From: MED-G105 sp039814575
Lineage (GTDB): Bacteria; Pseudomonadota; Alphaproteobacteria; Caulobacterales; Parvularculaceae
Direction of reading: 5' to 3'
NCBI GenBank assembly: GCA_039814575.1
Contig: JBCCAY010000008.1
Location: 1 to 64,000 of the forward strand
Length of the DNA stretch: 64,000 nt
The notes beneath the pieces are model-generated. The model saw only the letters and a list, made by a program, of their open reading frames with translations. It made no database searches and was not told the DNA's origin. The position numbers were made by a program, and so were the translations under genes. Below, one piece after another: positions 1 to 8,282 of this stretch (within the stretch, counting starts at the first letter, position 1; each line of letters opens with the position of its first letter).

Positions 1-391
1 TAAACACGCCGTTCGAGCAGGCGTTCCGGCAACGAAGTGTTCAAGCAACTTGTTCGTTTGAATATGCGTGAGTTTTGAATGCTTTAGCCGCATTCCGCCA
101 TCCTAGATGTGTCAAACATCTGGGACAGCCCCTTAGTTTTTACCATCCACGAACGGTAGCAATGCCCAGACCAGCTATAAAGCTAAAAGCCTAATTTCCG
201 TTCCAAATCTGTCGTTCATCCAAATTACAAGAACGGTAAAGATTGGCGATTTACGGTCGTTCTGATTGAGTACGGACCCCAAGTATCAAAAAGGCGAACC
301 AAGGCACGCCGATTGAAGCACAACCCGCCGCCTTACCAAATCGCATAGATCGAATAACGCGGATAATATTGCCGTTATGGAAATCCGGATT
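1..391. other. Intergenic left edge, no gene seen
   Basis: No convincing coding frame. A short hairpin lies at 105-121 (AGATGT, 5-base loop, ACATCT), followed by a C-rich then T-rich stretch that could terminate transcription entering from the left. The octamer GAACGGTA occurs at 151-158 and again at 231-238. The left 120 bases could be the end of a gene or element cut by the window edge. I could not identify a product. Confidence 0.4.
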
Positions 392-889
392 TTAGATTTT
401 CGCGAGCGTTAACATCGCGAAGAAATAACTTCCCGACGTCACGATCGAACCAATCGTTCGAACGTGGTTCCACCGCGTCCAATTTCGTCCGTATGTCTTC
501 CAATATTCGGCCGCTTCCGACGAGGCCGCAGGTAGTTTCGCGAGGCGTTCATTCATGGGAACGTTGCCGACAATTGTAACAACAAAGACTAAAGCAACAT
601 ATATGATGGTTCCGAAAACGATGAACCGTTGCGCCCCACCGTCAAGCTGGGTAAGCGCGACATACGCTATTGCGAGGGTTAGGGGGACGAGCACGAAGAA
701 TGTGGTTAGGAAAAGCGATCGAAACACGGTTCGATTTATTCCTTGCATGCTTTCAACGCCGGAGGCCGCCGCTCCCTGCAGGAGTCCTCGCATGACGAAA
801 TCGGAAAAAGACTGGAAAACGCCGCCGACAAGCGCCGCGTTTAATCCGATGAAGAGACATGCGTATACTGTCCAATGGTGAGCCATCAT
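392..889 (-). CDS. DUF1772-like (anthrone oxygenase-like) membrane protein
   Basis: A 165-residue protein with four hydrophobic segments, near residues 5-25, 50-75, 80-105 and 140-160. This fits the small four-helix DUF1772 / anthrone-oxygenase-like family, whose bacterial members are mostly uncharacterised. The longest frame runs upstream to 1198. I chose the ATG at 889 because AAGGAAAC sits just before it and the hydrophobic N-terminus starts there. The polar core NVPMNERL with a later WxxYGxxWxxWN stretch is typical of the family. A cupin gene precedes it on the same strand after a 254-base gap. Function is unknown; an inner-membrane oxidoreductase-like role is only a family guess. Confidence 0.7.
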   Translation of the reverse strand: MMAHHWTVYACLFIGLNAALVGGVFQSFSDFVMRGLLQGAAASGVESMQGINRTVFRSLFLTTFFVLVPLTLAIAYVALTQLDGGAQRFIVFGTIIYVALVFVVTIVGNVPMNERLAKLPAASSEAAEYWKTYGRNWTRWNHVRTIGSIVTSGSYFFAMLTLAKI

Positions 890-1143
890 GTTTCCTTTTC
901 TGCTAGCGTAAGAAAGGAATAGAACGGCGCGAGCCCATGATATTGACCGAATGGGCCTTTGTTTTGACCGAGCGCGCCAAGCTGATCTTTTAGCAGCTCC
1001 CGCAGCGAGACCAATGCCGGCGCGCCTGGCGCGAAGGGCCCAGTTTAAAATTAAGAAGAAGCCCAGGCTCAGCGGGTAGAACGTCGGTTTCTTCCCGCTT
1101 TCCAGTGACGCTCTGCGCCAAGGGCCAAATGTTGAGCTGGTTC

Positions 1144-1503
1144 TCAGTCTCGTTTGTAGGTGAGATAGACCTTGCGGGTCGTTTCTAAGACCTCCCAAAC
1201 GCCTTTCGAGTTATTGTCGAAATAGACGCTGTCGCCGGCTTTAATTTCAATCGTTTCGCCATCTTCTGGGTGAAACAGCGCATGCCCAGCGACAAAACTG
1301 CTGATTTCAGCATCCATAACCTTGCGAACCCATTTTCCCGGCGTGCATTCCCAAAGCCCCGCTTCTGACCCATCGGGGTTTTCGTTTAACGTCAGTCCAC
1401 GAAGGTGCGAAACCGGCTCACCGATGGGCTCCGGCACAGACCCCCAATCTTCTAGATCGGCCGATGCAATGTCAGCCGTCGCTTTAAGTTGCTTTATCGC
1501 CAT
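1144..1503 (-). CDS. Cupin-domain protein (Cupin_3/DUF861-like)
   Basis: A 119-residue single-domain protein matching the Cupin_3 (DUF861) pattern. GLWECTPGKWVRK is followed by an acidic strand, the FHPEDGETIEIKAGDSVYF core and a closing WEVLETTRKVYLTY strand. Such proteins form small beta-barrels related to ureidoglycine aminohydrolase and EutQ. Most lone members have no assigned substrate, and the metal-binding histidine set looks incomplete. GGAAGG lies before the ATG at 1503. It lies upstream of the DUF1772 gene on the same strand but not tightly coupled. Fold call is good; activity unknown. Confidence 0.7.
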   Translation of the reverse strand: MAIKQLKATADIASADLEDWGSVPEPIGEPVSHLRGLTLNENPDGSEAGLWECTPGKWVRKVMDAEISSFVAGHALFHPEDGETIEIKAGDSVYFDNNSKGVWEVLETTRKVYLTYKRD

Positions 1504-1759
1504 CGATCACCTTCCCTGTCTCCGAAAGTATGTGTCGGAAAATATCCACGCCTCCCAAATTGAAAGGGTGGACTTTTGGATGACACACCTTTGGCGACTT
1601 AACTCCAGTTAGACAACTGCGCGCGGGCACGCCCATAAAGATAAATCACGGTGCATAAGTCATAGATCGAAAAACGCTGGGAAAGAAAAACACCGGGAAC
1701 GATAAACGCTGGCGACAGCAAGCGCCGTCGCTTGCGGCTTTTTGAAATTCAGTCCGTGA

Positions 1760-2299
1760 TTAATCTGCCGTGTCCGTTGTTTCGGCGTCGACGAGACTAG
1801 CATCGGTGTCTCGGTCAAGTTGAGCAGCACCCTCACCACTCGGATCTTTATTACTTTCAGCGCCAAGAACAGCGTCGGTCTCAATCTTAGCCTTGGGATC
1901 AGGCTCGCGCCGCGCCGCATCGTCAATTGCGCTTTGGACGTTATTAACCATGTAAACGATTGATTTGCGGGTATTAACGCATTCAATCTGACTAAAGGCC
2001 CGGATCAAACTGATCGTATCAGAGCGGATAATACCTGGCTCAAAGGGCGGCGGGCTTTGCTCGTCCGCGGCCTCAAAATCTGCAAAAAACGCCGTGATGG
2101 GAACATCCATCGCCTTCGCAACGTCAACCAGCCGTGCGGCGCTGATGCGATTCTCGCCCGTTTCGTACTTTGCAAACTGTTGGTAAGAAACGCCGATTTT
2201 CCTAGCTATTTCAGGGCGCGCAAACCCCAGGGATTCTCTTATTATGCGCACGCGTGCGCCAATTAGTACTGTGTTCGTGTTACTCACTGTTCGAATCAC
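1760..2299 (-). CDS. XRE-family HTH transcriptional regulator
   Basis: A 179-residue protein with an N-terminal HTH_3 domain at about residues 12-70 (IGARVRIIRESLGF, then YQQFAKYETGENRIS). A roughly 100-residue acidic tail follows, probably disordered. This single-HTH layout is common among alphaproteobacterial regulators. The frame starts with GTG at 2299, overlapping the TGA of the upstream LysR gene (GTGA), so the two are probably translationally coupled. A second GTG, 12 bases further in, is an alternative start. The C-terminal region SLIRAFSQI resembles the linker after the HTH in related proteins. Target genes are unknown; autoregulation of the pair is plausible. Confidence 0.8.
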   Translation of the reverse strand: MIRTVSNTNTVLIGARVRIIRESLGFARPEIARKIGVSYQQFAKYETGENRISAARLVDVAKAMDVPITAFFADFEAADEQSPPPFEPGIIRSDTISLIRAFSQIECVNTRKSIVYMVNNVQSAIDDAARREPDPKAKIETDAVLGAESNKDPSGEGAAQLDRDTDASLVDAETTDTAD

Positions 2300-3372
2300 C
2301 CATTCCCTAACCGCTTTCGTCCGCGCGGTAGCCCAGCCCCACCATTGATCGTTTGCCCAACAATCAATGGCTCATTAAACCCTTCAAATTGAAACGCAAT
2401 GTCGTCGGAATCGAAATAGGAATCCAGCTCATTCGGATGAATGAACGCCTCGCCGAACCACGGGAACTTTTTAGAGTCGAAACAGGTCGCTAGAAAATCA
2501 ATGAGAGCGTCTGTTCGTCGCACTTTGCGGGCGTCTTTGTTGAAACTAACCCAAATGTCATGGCGCTCCTTATACCCCATGTCGATTGGTTCAACCTTCC
2601 GCGTAATCGCTCGAATATAAGTTGGTAAAATGCCGATGCCGACGCCTTTGGCGACGGCCCAAAAATGCGCACTACTCGTATTAGTACGAATTGCGGCGAA
2701 CCCCTCGTCAGGGTTGCCGCCGAGCGCCGCTGCAAGATTCTCAAAGGGGACTTGGTCGCTCACTTGCTCCACGACACGGTGATGCAAAATCTCCGGAACT
2801 GTTTCCGGCGCACCGTTCTTTTGCCGGTATTTCGGCGCGCAAAACGGCATAACGTGGAGATAGCCGAGTCGCTTAACGATCAAGTCTGGATGGTTCGGTT
2901 TGTTCAGGGAGATTGCTATGTCGCACTCGCCCCTGTCAGGACGGCCGACGTGCATCTGGTTGTGGAGAAAAACCGTCAGCTCTTCGTTCGTCTCAATGTA
3001 CGACGCCAAGCGCGGCGTCAGCCAAAACGTGCCGAGCCCTTCGGTCACGGTGAGCGCCACTTCACCCCGTAACGTGCTGCTGGTTTCCGCCAATTTCTGT
3101 TCGGCGATGGCGCTGGCGCGCCAAAACTCTTCAAGCCCGTCATAGAGTTTCTCGCCCTCTGGCGTGAACATAACGCCCGTATGCGTGCGCACGAACAGAA
3201 GCACGCTGATCCTTTGTTCAAGCGCGTCGATACGACGTTTCACCCGCTGCGGGGAAATACCTAAAACGCCGGCGGCCTTCCGGAAACTGCGGAATTCGCC
3301 AACAATACGAAAGTACTTTAGATCGTCGAGACTGCCTAATACATTGTCGTCTAGTAACTTATATTTTGACAT
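2296..3372 (-). CDS. LysR-family transcriptional regulator
   Basis: A 358-residue LTTR. The winged HTH spans about residues 15-75 (LDDLKYFRIVGEFRSFRKAA, then VKRRIDALEQRI) and a LysR substrate-binding domain spans about 100-300. I used the ATG at 3372 (MSKYKLLDD) rather than the longer frame to 3471, because the HTH begins soon after it. A C-terminal extension of about 55 residues beyond the usual LTTR end is unusual. The gene overlaps the downstream XRE gene by four bases. No divergent metabolic gene is adjacent, only a gene-poor AT-rich region, so its usual regulatory partner cannot be inferred. Confidence 0.85.
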   Translation of the reverse strand: MSKYKLLDDNVLGSLDDLKYFRIVGEFRSFRKAAGVLGISPQRVKRRIDALEQRISVLLFVRTHTGVMFTPEGEKLYDGLEEFWRASAIAEQKLAETSSTLRGEVALTVTEGLGTFWLTPRLASYIETNEELTVFLHNQMHVGRPDRGECDIAISLNKPNHPDLIVKRLGYLHVMPFCAPKYRQKNGAPETVPEILHHRVVEQVSDQVPFENLAAALGGNPDEGFAAIRTNTSSAHFWAVAKGVGIGILPTYIRAITRKVEPIDMGYKERHDIWVSFNKDARKVRRTDALIDFLATCFDSKKFPWFGEAFIHPNELDSYFDSDDIAFQFEGFNEPLIVGQTINGGAGLPRGRKRLGNG

Positions 3373-4038
3373 TATAAATAACCGGTATAATGGAGTTTTA
3401 CACCTACACGCCTGCAGCGCTCTATTTCGCCAACCACGCCCCCTTGCTGGGGAGCGACTGACAAAGCCCATTCTAGCAGCTGAGAAGGAATTTTCGGAAG
3501 AAATATCGGCGTTAGATTATCCCAAGCACGACAGCGCATTGACCGAGACGCAATGTCGTCAAACGCCGTCTTTTCGTCGACGCTCAAGCAGCGCGCATCA
3601 TTACCGCGAAACGCCCGCCAAGCACGACTGATATGTTCTCATGAATAAGATGCAAAATGGGGTGTTCCATTTTCAACCCACCTGCGGTCCAGATTATCAA
3701 CAGACGTTGCAATTTTTTCACTCCAATATCGGTCAACGCGCTTTCGGAATGAACACTTTTAATACGTATACACATTTTATTTTACAAAATTCTTCATGTT
3801 AAATAGAGGGAGTTCCGAATGCTATTAATAGCAAAATATACTTAGAAATTTGGTGACATCATAACACCGGAGAGTTTTACGTCCGACCTCAACCAAGGCT
3901 ATTGAGCGAAGCAGTCACGCCGAGCAATAAAATTCGGCCGGTGATACTTACGCCAATCGCAGAAATTGCACCCTCGTCAAAGATAAAACGAGATCGGTGC
4001 TGGACTTGATTAATTTGCGCGACGCGCCGGGGGACCGG
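3373..4038. other. Gene-poor, AT-rich intergenic region
   Basis: Short frames here (3372-3587 and 3584-3775, minus strand) have no recognisable domain and no good ribosome site, so I do not call them. The stretch 3640-3870 is clearly more AT-rich than the surroundings and holds a perfect 12-base palindrome, GCTATTAATAGC, at 3821-3832. Promoters for the leftward LysR gene and the rightward small XRE gene must lie here. The base composition suggests acquired DNA or a regulator-bound region. Confidence 0.4.
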
Positions 4039-4314
4039 ATGACTCAACAAAATGATGAACATTTAGAGGCATGGTTTTCTTTTGACTCAGGTCCGCTAGA
4101 CCGAAGCGTTGGCGCTAATCTGAAATCCTTGCGCGAAGCGGCGGAATTATCGCCAGCCAAACTCGGCGAAGCCATCGACGTTTCAGAAGACGAAATTCTC
4201 AGTTACGAAACCGGCGCACGTCGGATCGGCCCTTTGAAAATGCTCGCCTTATGCCAAATCCTGAATGTTAAGGCAGCGGACTTTTTCCGCCAGCCCCGCG
4301 GCCTTTTCGATTAG
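4039..4314 (+). CDS. Small XRE-type helix-turn-helix protein
   Basis: A 91-residue protein that is mostly one HTH_3 domain at about residues 25-85 (VGANLKSLREAAELSPAKLG, then SYETGARRIGPLKM). It ends soon after the domain (ADFFRQPRGLFD). The longer frame starts at 3997; I preferred the ATG at 4039 because GGGGGA lies about five bases upstream. It is the second XRE regulator within 2.5 kb. No partner gene is coupled to it. Likely a DNA-binding repressor, but its target cannot be told from the sequence. Confidence 0.75.
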   Translation: MTQQNDEHLEAWFSFDSGPLDRSVGANLKSLREAAELSPAKLGEAIDVSEDEILSYETGARRIGPLKMLALCQILNVKAADFFRQPRGLFD

Positions 4315-4872
4315 GCGTAAGATCACAATAGCGGTGAAGGCGACAGCAACGACCTAAGCAACGCGCCTCTGGGTCTGTTTGTCGGTTCTACCAAGACTTG
4401 CAAAGGCAAAGCCCATGACAGGGCCGACAAAAGACCGACAGATCGCGCCCCCTTCAAATCAGAACGCGCACCGAGTGAAGCGATGCGAAAGATGGGGCTG
4501 GCCGTCCACCGTGGCCGGCAGAGGCTGACGGTCGGCGCCCCATTAGAACACCCAAAAGCGCTTTAACAATAAAAGTCGCCGCTCGACTCAAAGAAAATCG
4601 AAATTTATCAAAGAAAAATAGTGATGATCACCAGAAAAAATCATATAATCGCCGCCGACAACAACATTGACAGAGGCGCTGGCACAAGAGCTTTAGCGAC
4701 AATGGTTTTAAACCATCTCCCCCGTTGCTGGCGCGCCACCGCCTTAAGAAAGAAGCATTAAAAGCGCGTGAGGCGGACAATTGCGATGACGCACATTAGG
4801 GCCACCAAGCAAGCTAAATGGGCGACCAAGCCCGCCAACAACGCGCCGATAACCCGTTAAGCCGAGGCCCCA
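4315..4872. other. Intergenic region without recognised gene
   Basis: 558 bases with no convincing frame. The middle (about 4560-4660) is AT-rich, including runs of A around TGATGATCACC. I see no tRNA-like cloverleaf, no strong terminator and no long repeat. It may hold the promoter of the following orphan gene. Confidence 0.35.
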
Positions 4873-5196
4873 GTGCTAAAGTATGATCACGAGGAAAGCT
4901 ATTTCAAAAGGTTCGATGTCGACCTGACTGAAATTCGCAAAACGGCCGATGGCGTTCATTGCCGTGTAAAGCTGACCGCGCCTCAAACGGGATCAACAAC
5001 GCCGACAACAAACGGCGCTATGACGCAATACATTGAGTTCGGGGTCTGGCTGCCCATACGTCCCGCCGCCTCCGACTGGGAGATCAAGAAAGAAGCGCTT
5101 GAAACCGCCAGAAGTATTTTGGACTTCGAAATTGAAAAGCACCTTACTGCCTTGTCGGAAGCCTGGAAGAGACCGCCAACGCAAGAGGGATATTGA
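4873..5196 (+). CDS. Hypothetical protein, unrecognised
   Basis: A 107-residue acidic protein starting with GTG at 4873, with GAGG about seven bases upstream. No signal peptide or membrane segment. The middle (VHCRVKLTAP, then QYIEFGVWLP) reads like beta strands, and the C-terminal third (WEIKKEALETARSILDFEIEKHL) like a long amphipathic helix. Codon use with third-position G/C resembles neighbouring genes, which supports it being real. I do not recognise the family. The nearest genes, an XRE regulator and ornithine cyclodeaminase, give no functional clue. Confidence 0.5.
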   Translation: MLKYDHEESYFKRFDVDLTEIRKTADGVHCRVKLTAPQTGSTTPTTNGAMTQYIEFGVWLPIRPAASDWEIKKEALETARSILDFEIEKHLTALSEAWKRPPTQEGY

Positions 5197-5411
5197 GTGT
5201 CGAGATAGAGCGACGAGCACTTTTCCTAAGAGCGCGATTCAAAACTCTGAAACTTGCGCAACACGAGGGGGTCGGACGGTTATTAGCCGTCCGATTATTC
5301 GGTTCCGGCTCTTATCTTTTAGTTTTTAGAGCCCGAGAGGCGTGGGTTTCTTGCCAACTAACATCTGACTCGAGGGGGGGGGTCAGCGTTGTAGGAATTC
5401 CCAATCGGGCC

Positions 5412-6485
5412 CTAAGCGCCGCCCGCCTGGATCATCCCATAAAGGTCCCGCGGATCGGCAGGGTCTGGAATTAACGACAACGCGTCGAATAAGTCTTCGT
5501 CCAGCACTTTTTGATGCACATAGCGCAAAGCAGAAAAGTCAGCGATGGCGAAGCCGACGGAATCGAATATTCGCGTCTTTCCGGCATCCCGCGATACGTC
5601 TATCTCGCCGCCGATGACGCGCCATAGCTCCGTCACCGGATAATCCTTCGGCAATTGTTGAACATCTCCCTCAATACGCGTTTGCGGCTCGTACTCCACG
5701 TAGATGTCGCCGCGCTTCAACACATCAACGTGCAACTCGGTCTTACCCGGACAATCCCCGCCGACGCCGTTCACATACTGCCCCGGCCCCACCATATTGC
5801 CGCTTAAGATCGTCGCGTTCTTCTTATCCGCCGTCGCTGTCGTAATAATATCAGCGCCGAGCACAGCCTCTTCGGCCGTGGAAAACGTCTCAATATCAAA
5901 GCCGGCTTGTTGTAAGTTGGCGAGCGCTTTTTTAGTCGCCGCCGGATCAATATCGTAGAGGCGCAGTTTCTTCACGCCGAGAACGCCGCGAAACGCCATC
6001 GCTTGGAATTCCGATTGCGCGCCATTGCCGATCAACGCCATGGAGCGCGCCGTCGACGGCGCGAGATGTTTCGCAGCGACGGCGGACATCGCGGCGGTGC
6101 GCAAGGCCGTCAAAATCGTCATCTCCGAGAATAGTAACGGATAGCCGATTTCCACATCGGACAAAACGCCGAACGCCGCGACCGTCTGCAAGCCGCGCTT
6201 CATGTTCGGCGGATGTCCGTTCACATACTTAAAACTATAAAGGGCGTCATCGGCGATCGGCATCAGTTCAATAACGCCGCCCGGCACATGAACGGCGTGG
6301 CGCGGCGACTTGTCAAAAGACGGCCAGCGCGCAAAGTCCTCCTCAAGAACGGCGCACAGTTCAGTCAGAAAAGTCTCAACGCCCACATGGCGAACAAGCT
6401 TCACCATATTATCGACACTGACAAAGGGCGTCATGCCCGGATGCGCGAGCTTGGGGTGCGCGTGCGCGGGACGGCTGGAAGACAT
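5412..6485 (-). CDS. Ornithine cyclodeaminase
   Basis: A 357-residue member of the OCD/mu-crystallin family. Ornithine cyclodeaminase converts L-ornithine to L-proline and ammonia using bound NAD. The protein shows LTALRTAAMSAVAAKHLA, an NAD-binding ALIGNGAQSEFQ loop, and DSVGFAIADFSAL near the C-terminus. The ATG at 6485 is preferred over 6527 because AAAGGAG lies seven bases before it. It follows the arginase gene by 38 bases on the same strand, forming an arginine to ornithine to proline route. The long form with the PGGVIELMPIADD segment is typical of true ornithine cyclodeaminases. The divergent Lrp/AsnC gene probably controls the pair. Confidence 0.88.
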   Translation of the reverse strand: MSSSRPAHAHPKLAHPGMTPFVSVDNMVKLVRHVGVETFLTELCAVLEEDFARWPSFDKSPRHAVHVPGGVIELMPIADDALYSFKYVNGHPPNMKRGLQTVAAFGVLSDVEIGYPLLFSEMTILTALRTAAMSAVAAKHLAPSTARSMALIGNGAQSEFQAMAFRGVLGVKKLRLYDIDPAATKKALANLQQAGFDIETFSTAEEAVLGADIITTATADKKNATILSGNMVGPGQYVNGVGGDCPGKTELHVDVLKRGDIYVEYEPQTRIEGDVQQLPKDYPVTELWRVIGGEIDVSRDAGKTRIFDSVGFAIADFSALRYVHQKVLDEDLFDALSLIPDPADPRDLYGMIQAGGA

Positions 6486-6523
6486 CGAGAAACTCCTTTG
6501 GCTCGCGCTTCGGTGTCGCGAGA

Positions 6524-7456
6524 TCAATAACTCTTTGTTGGGCGCTCTATCACGGTCTTGCCAAAAGCGCTCGACGTGAGGTCCACAAGCAATTGCGCCG
6601 TGCGACCGCGTTCATCAAGAAAGGGATTTAACTCAGCTAAATCCATGGATGATAGAAGCTTGCTGTCATGCACCATCTCCATCACCAGATGCGCTTCTCT
6701 AAAGGTGATGCCGCCAGGAACCGTCGTGCCGACGCCGGGTGCGATGTCCGGCTCTAAAAAATCAACGTCAAGGCTCACATGCAAAAGCCCATTTGCGGCG
6801 CGAACACGCTCGAGAAACGGGGCTAACAGCCGGGAAATGCCATTTTCATCAATGGCGCGCATGTCATTGACCGTTATCGCCGCATCGGAAATCCTGGCCT
6901 TCTCAACCCCGTCGACGGAGCGAATGCCGAGCATGCAAATGTTTTCCGGCGACACACAGGCGGCGGCTTTCGGAAAATACCCCTCGAAACCATTATCGCC
7001 CGTGAAATAAGCCACCGGCGAACCATGCAAATTGCCGCTTTCGGTGGTCTCAAGGTTATGAAAATCCGTATGCGCATCAAGCCAAAGAACAAATAATGGA
7101 CGCCCGCGTTCTTCCGCGCGCCGCGCGGCGCCGGCGACCGTGCCCGCCGACATAAGGTGATCGCCGCCCATAAAAATCGGCACCGCGTTCTCGCCGGCGG
7201 CTTCATAGGCACGCCGCGACAAGGCGCTGACCCACCCCGCGCATGCCGCTAGATCGTGGATCGCCTCGTTTTGGTGGGCTAACGCGCCGAGATCATCGGC
7301 GGCGACGTCGCCCCAATCGGCCACGCGATAACCAAGGGCGCCGAGGGCCTGCCCAAGCCCTGCAGTTCGTAACGAGGCCGGGCCCATGAGACATCCCGGT
7401 TGCCCCGCCCCCTCATTGACCGGCGCGCCAACCAAACGAATCTCTAGATCCTTCAT
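6524..7456 (-). CDS. rocF: Arginase (arginase/agmatinase/ureohydrolase family)
   Basis: A 310-residue ureohydrolase that would hydrolyse L-arginine to L-ornithine and urea at a dimanganese centre. The metal ligands are visible: GGDH (H100), DAHTD (D127, H129, D131) and DVD (D230, D232). The ATG at 7456 (MKDLEIRLVGAP) fits the family N-terminus, so the upstream 19 codons of the longer frame were dropped. The ornithine cyclodeaminase gene 38 bases downstream makes arginase more likely than agmatinase or another guanidino hydrolase, but substrate is not proven. Divergent from the Lrp/AsnC regulator, with an inverted repeat between them. Confidence 0.85.
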   Translation of the reverse strand: MKDLEIRLVGAPVNEGAGQPGCLMGPASLRTAGLGQALGALGYRVADWGDVAADDLGALAHQNEAIHDLAACAGWVSALSRRAYEAAGENAVPIFMGGDHLMSAGTVAGAARRAEERGRPLFVLWLDAHTDFHNLETTESGNLHGSPVAYFTGDNGFEGYFPKAAACVSPENICMLGIRSVDGVEKARISDAAITVNDMRAIDENGISRLLAPFLERVRAANGLLHVSLDVDFLEPDIAPGVGTTVPGGITFREAHLVMEMVHDSKLLSSMDLAELNPFLDERGRTAQLLVDLTSSAFGKTVIERPTKSY

Positions 7457-7527
7457 AATAGCCCTGCCCTTTTGATCAATTGTAATAATGTATCTCTCTA
7501 ACGGCGGCATCAATCGTAATTACCGAC

Positions 7528-7568
7528 CATTATGATAGCTTGTTTTGTCATTTTGATAAGTCATAATG
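7528..7568. promoter_or_regulatory. Inverted repeat, candidate Lrp operator
   Basis: CATTATGA at 7528-7535 is mirrored exactly by TCATAATG at 7561-7568, with AT-rich sequence between. The pair sits between the divergent arginase and Lrp/AsnC starts. The second arm touches the possible ATG at 7566. Lrp/AsnC regulators typically bind such AT-rich dyads beside their own gene. The operator role is inferred from position and symmetry. Confidence 0.5.
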
Positions 7569-7574
7569 ATCTTT

Positions 7575-8015
7575 ATGGACGATACTGATCGCACGCTTAT
7601 AGCCACGCTTAGGCGCGACGCACGCGCCTCGATTTCGGAAATCGCCGATGCTGTCGGCGTGACGCGCGCGACCGTCCGCGCGCGTTTAGCGCGGCTGGAA
7701 GCAGGCGGCGAAATCGTCGGCTATACGGTCGTGACCCGCGGCGACGATGCCCCCCTCGCGGTGCGCGGCGTCACCATGATCGCGGTCGAAGGCAAAGGAA
7801 CCGAAGCGGTGATTGGACGCCTTCTCGGGATGGCGCATATTCAATCGCTGCACACTACAAATGGGCGCTGGGACATCATTATTGAAATTGGCGCGCAAAC
7901 CTTGCCGGAGCTTGACGCCTTGCTGCGCGACATTCGCGTTATCGACGGCGTCGCCTCCAGCGAAACCAGCCTTTATCTGAGCACGCGCCGATCGGTAAAA
8001 ACGCGCAGCCGATAA
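7575..8015 (+). CDS. Lrp/AsnC-family transcriptional regulator
   Basis: A 146-residue feast/famine regulator. It has an N-terminal HTH at about residues 1-50 (MDDTDRTLIATLRRDARASI, then TRATVRARLARLEAGG) and an AsnC ligand-binding (RAM) domain at about 62-140. I chose the ATG at 7575 because family members begin MDxxDxxI; the frame also has an ATG at 7566. Neither has a clear Shine-Dalgarno. It diverges from arginase-ornithine cyclodeaminase, and regulators in this position commonly respond to arginine, ornithine or another amino acid. It may also control the downstream amino-acid genes on its own strand. Confidence 0.88.
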   Translation: MDDTDRTLIATLRRDARASISEIADAVGVTRATVRARLARLEAGGEIVGYTVVTRGDDAPLAVRGVTMIAVEGKGTEAVIGRLLGMAHIQSLHTTNGRWDIIIEIGAQTLPELDALLRDIRVIDGVASSETSLYLSTRRSVKTRSR

Positions 8016-8189
8016 AACTTTTCGCCTATTGCAACGCACGCACAAGAACGGACAAATCGGGCGCGATGATGCAACGCCGGCGAAACCTTCAACATCAACG
8101 ACACCAACGATAATAAAGCTTTATATAAAGATATTATTGCCTTATAAAGCGGCCCGAAAAGAGAACCCGCGTTCAGTTTCAACGCTCAG

Positions 8190-8211
8190 ATACCGGTATG
8201 AAGACCGGTCT
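8190..8211. promoter_or_regulatory. Tandem perfect 10-bp palindromes (operator candidate)
   Basis: ATACCGGTAT (8190-8199) and AGACCGGTCT (8202-8211) are each perfect palindromes with a shared ACCGGT core. Their centres are 12 bases apart, 70-95 bases before the BhcD-like start. Two dyads spaced about one helical turn suggest cooperative binding of a dimeric regulator controlling the downstream four-gene block. Lrp is one candidate; an unlinked regulator is equally possible. Confidence 0.45.
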
Positions 8212-8282
8212 GAATGAGGGCTCAAGCGATCCCAACACCGAATACGCCAGCGCGGATGCACGGAACATTTGAAAGAATTACT

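Noticed and set aside
1..125. Left edge as an insertion-sequence terminus
   Set aside because: A short dyad is present, but no transposase frame or matching second end can be seen.
3584..3775. Possible small minus-strand gene
   Set aside because: No ribosome site or domain; sits in an AT-rich intergenic region.
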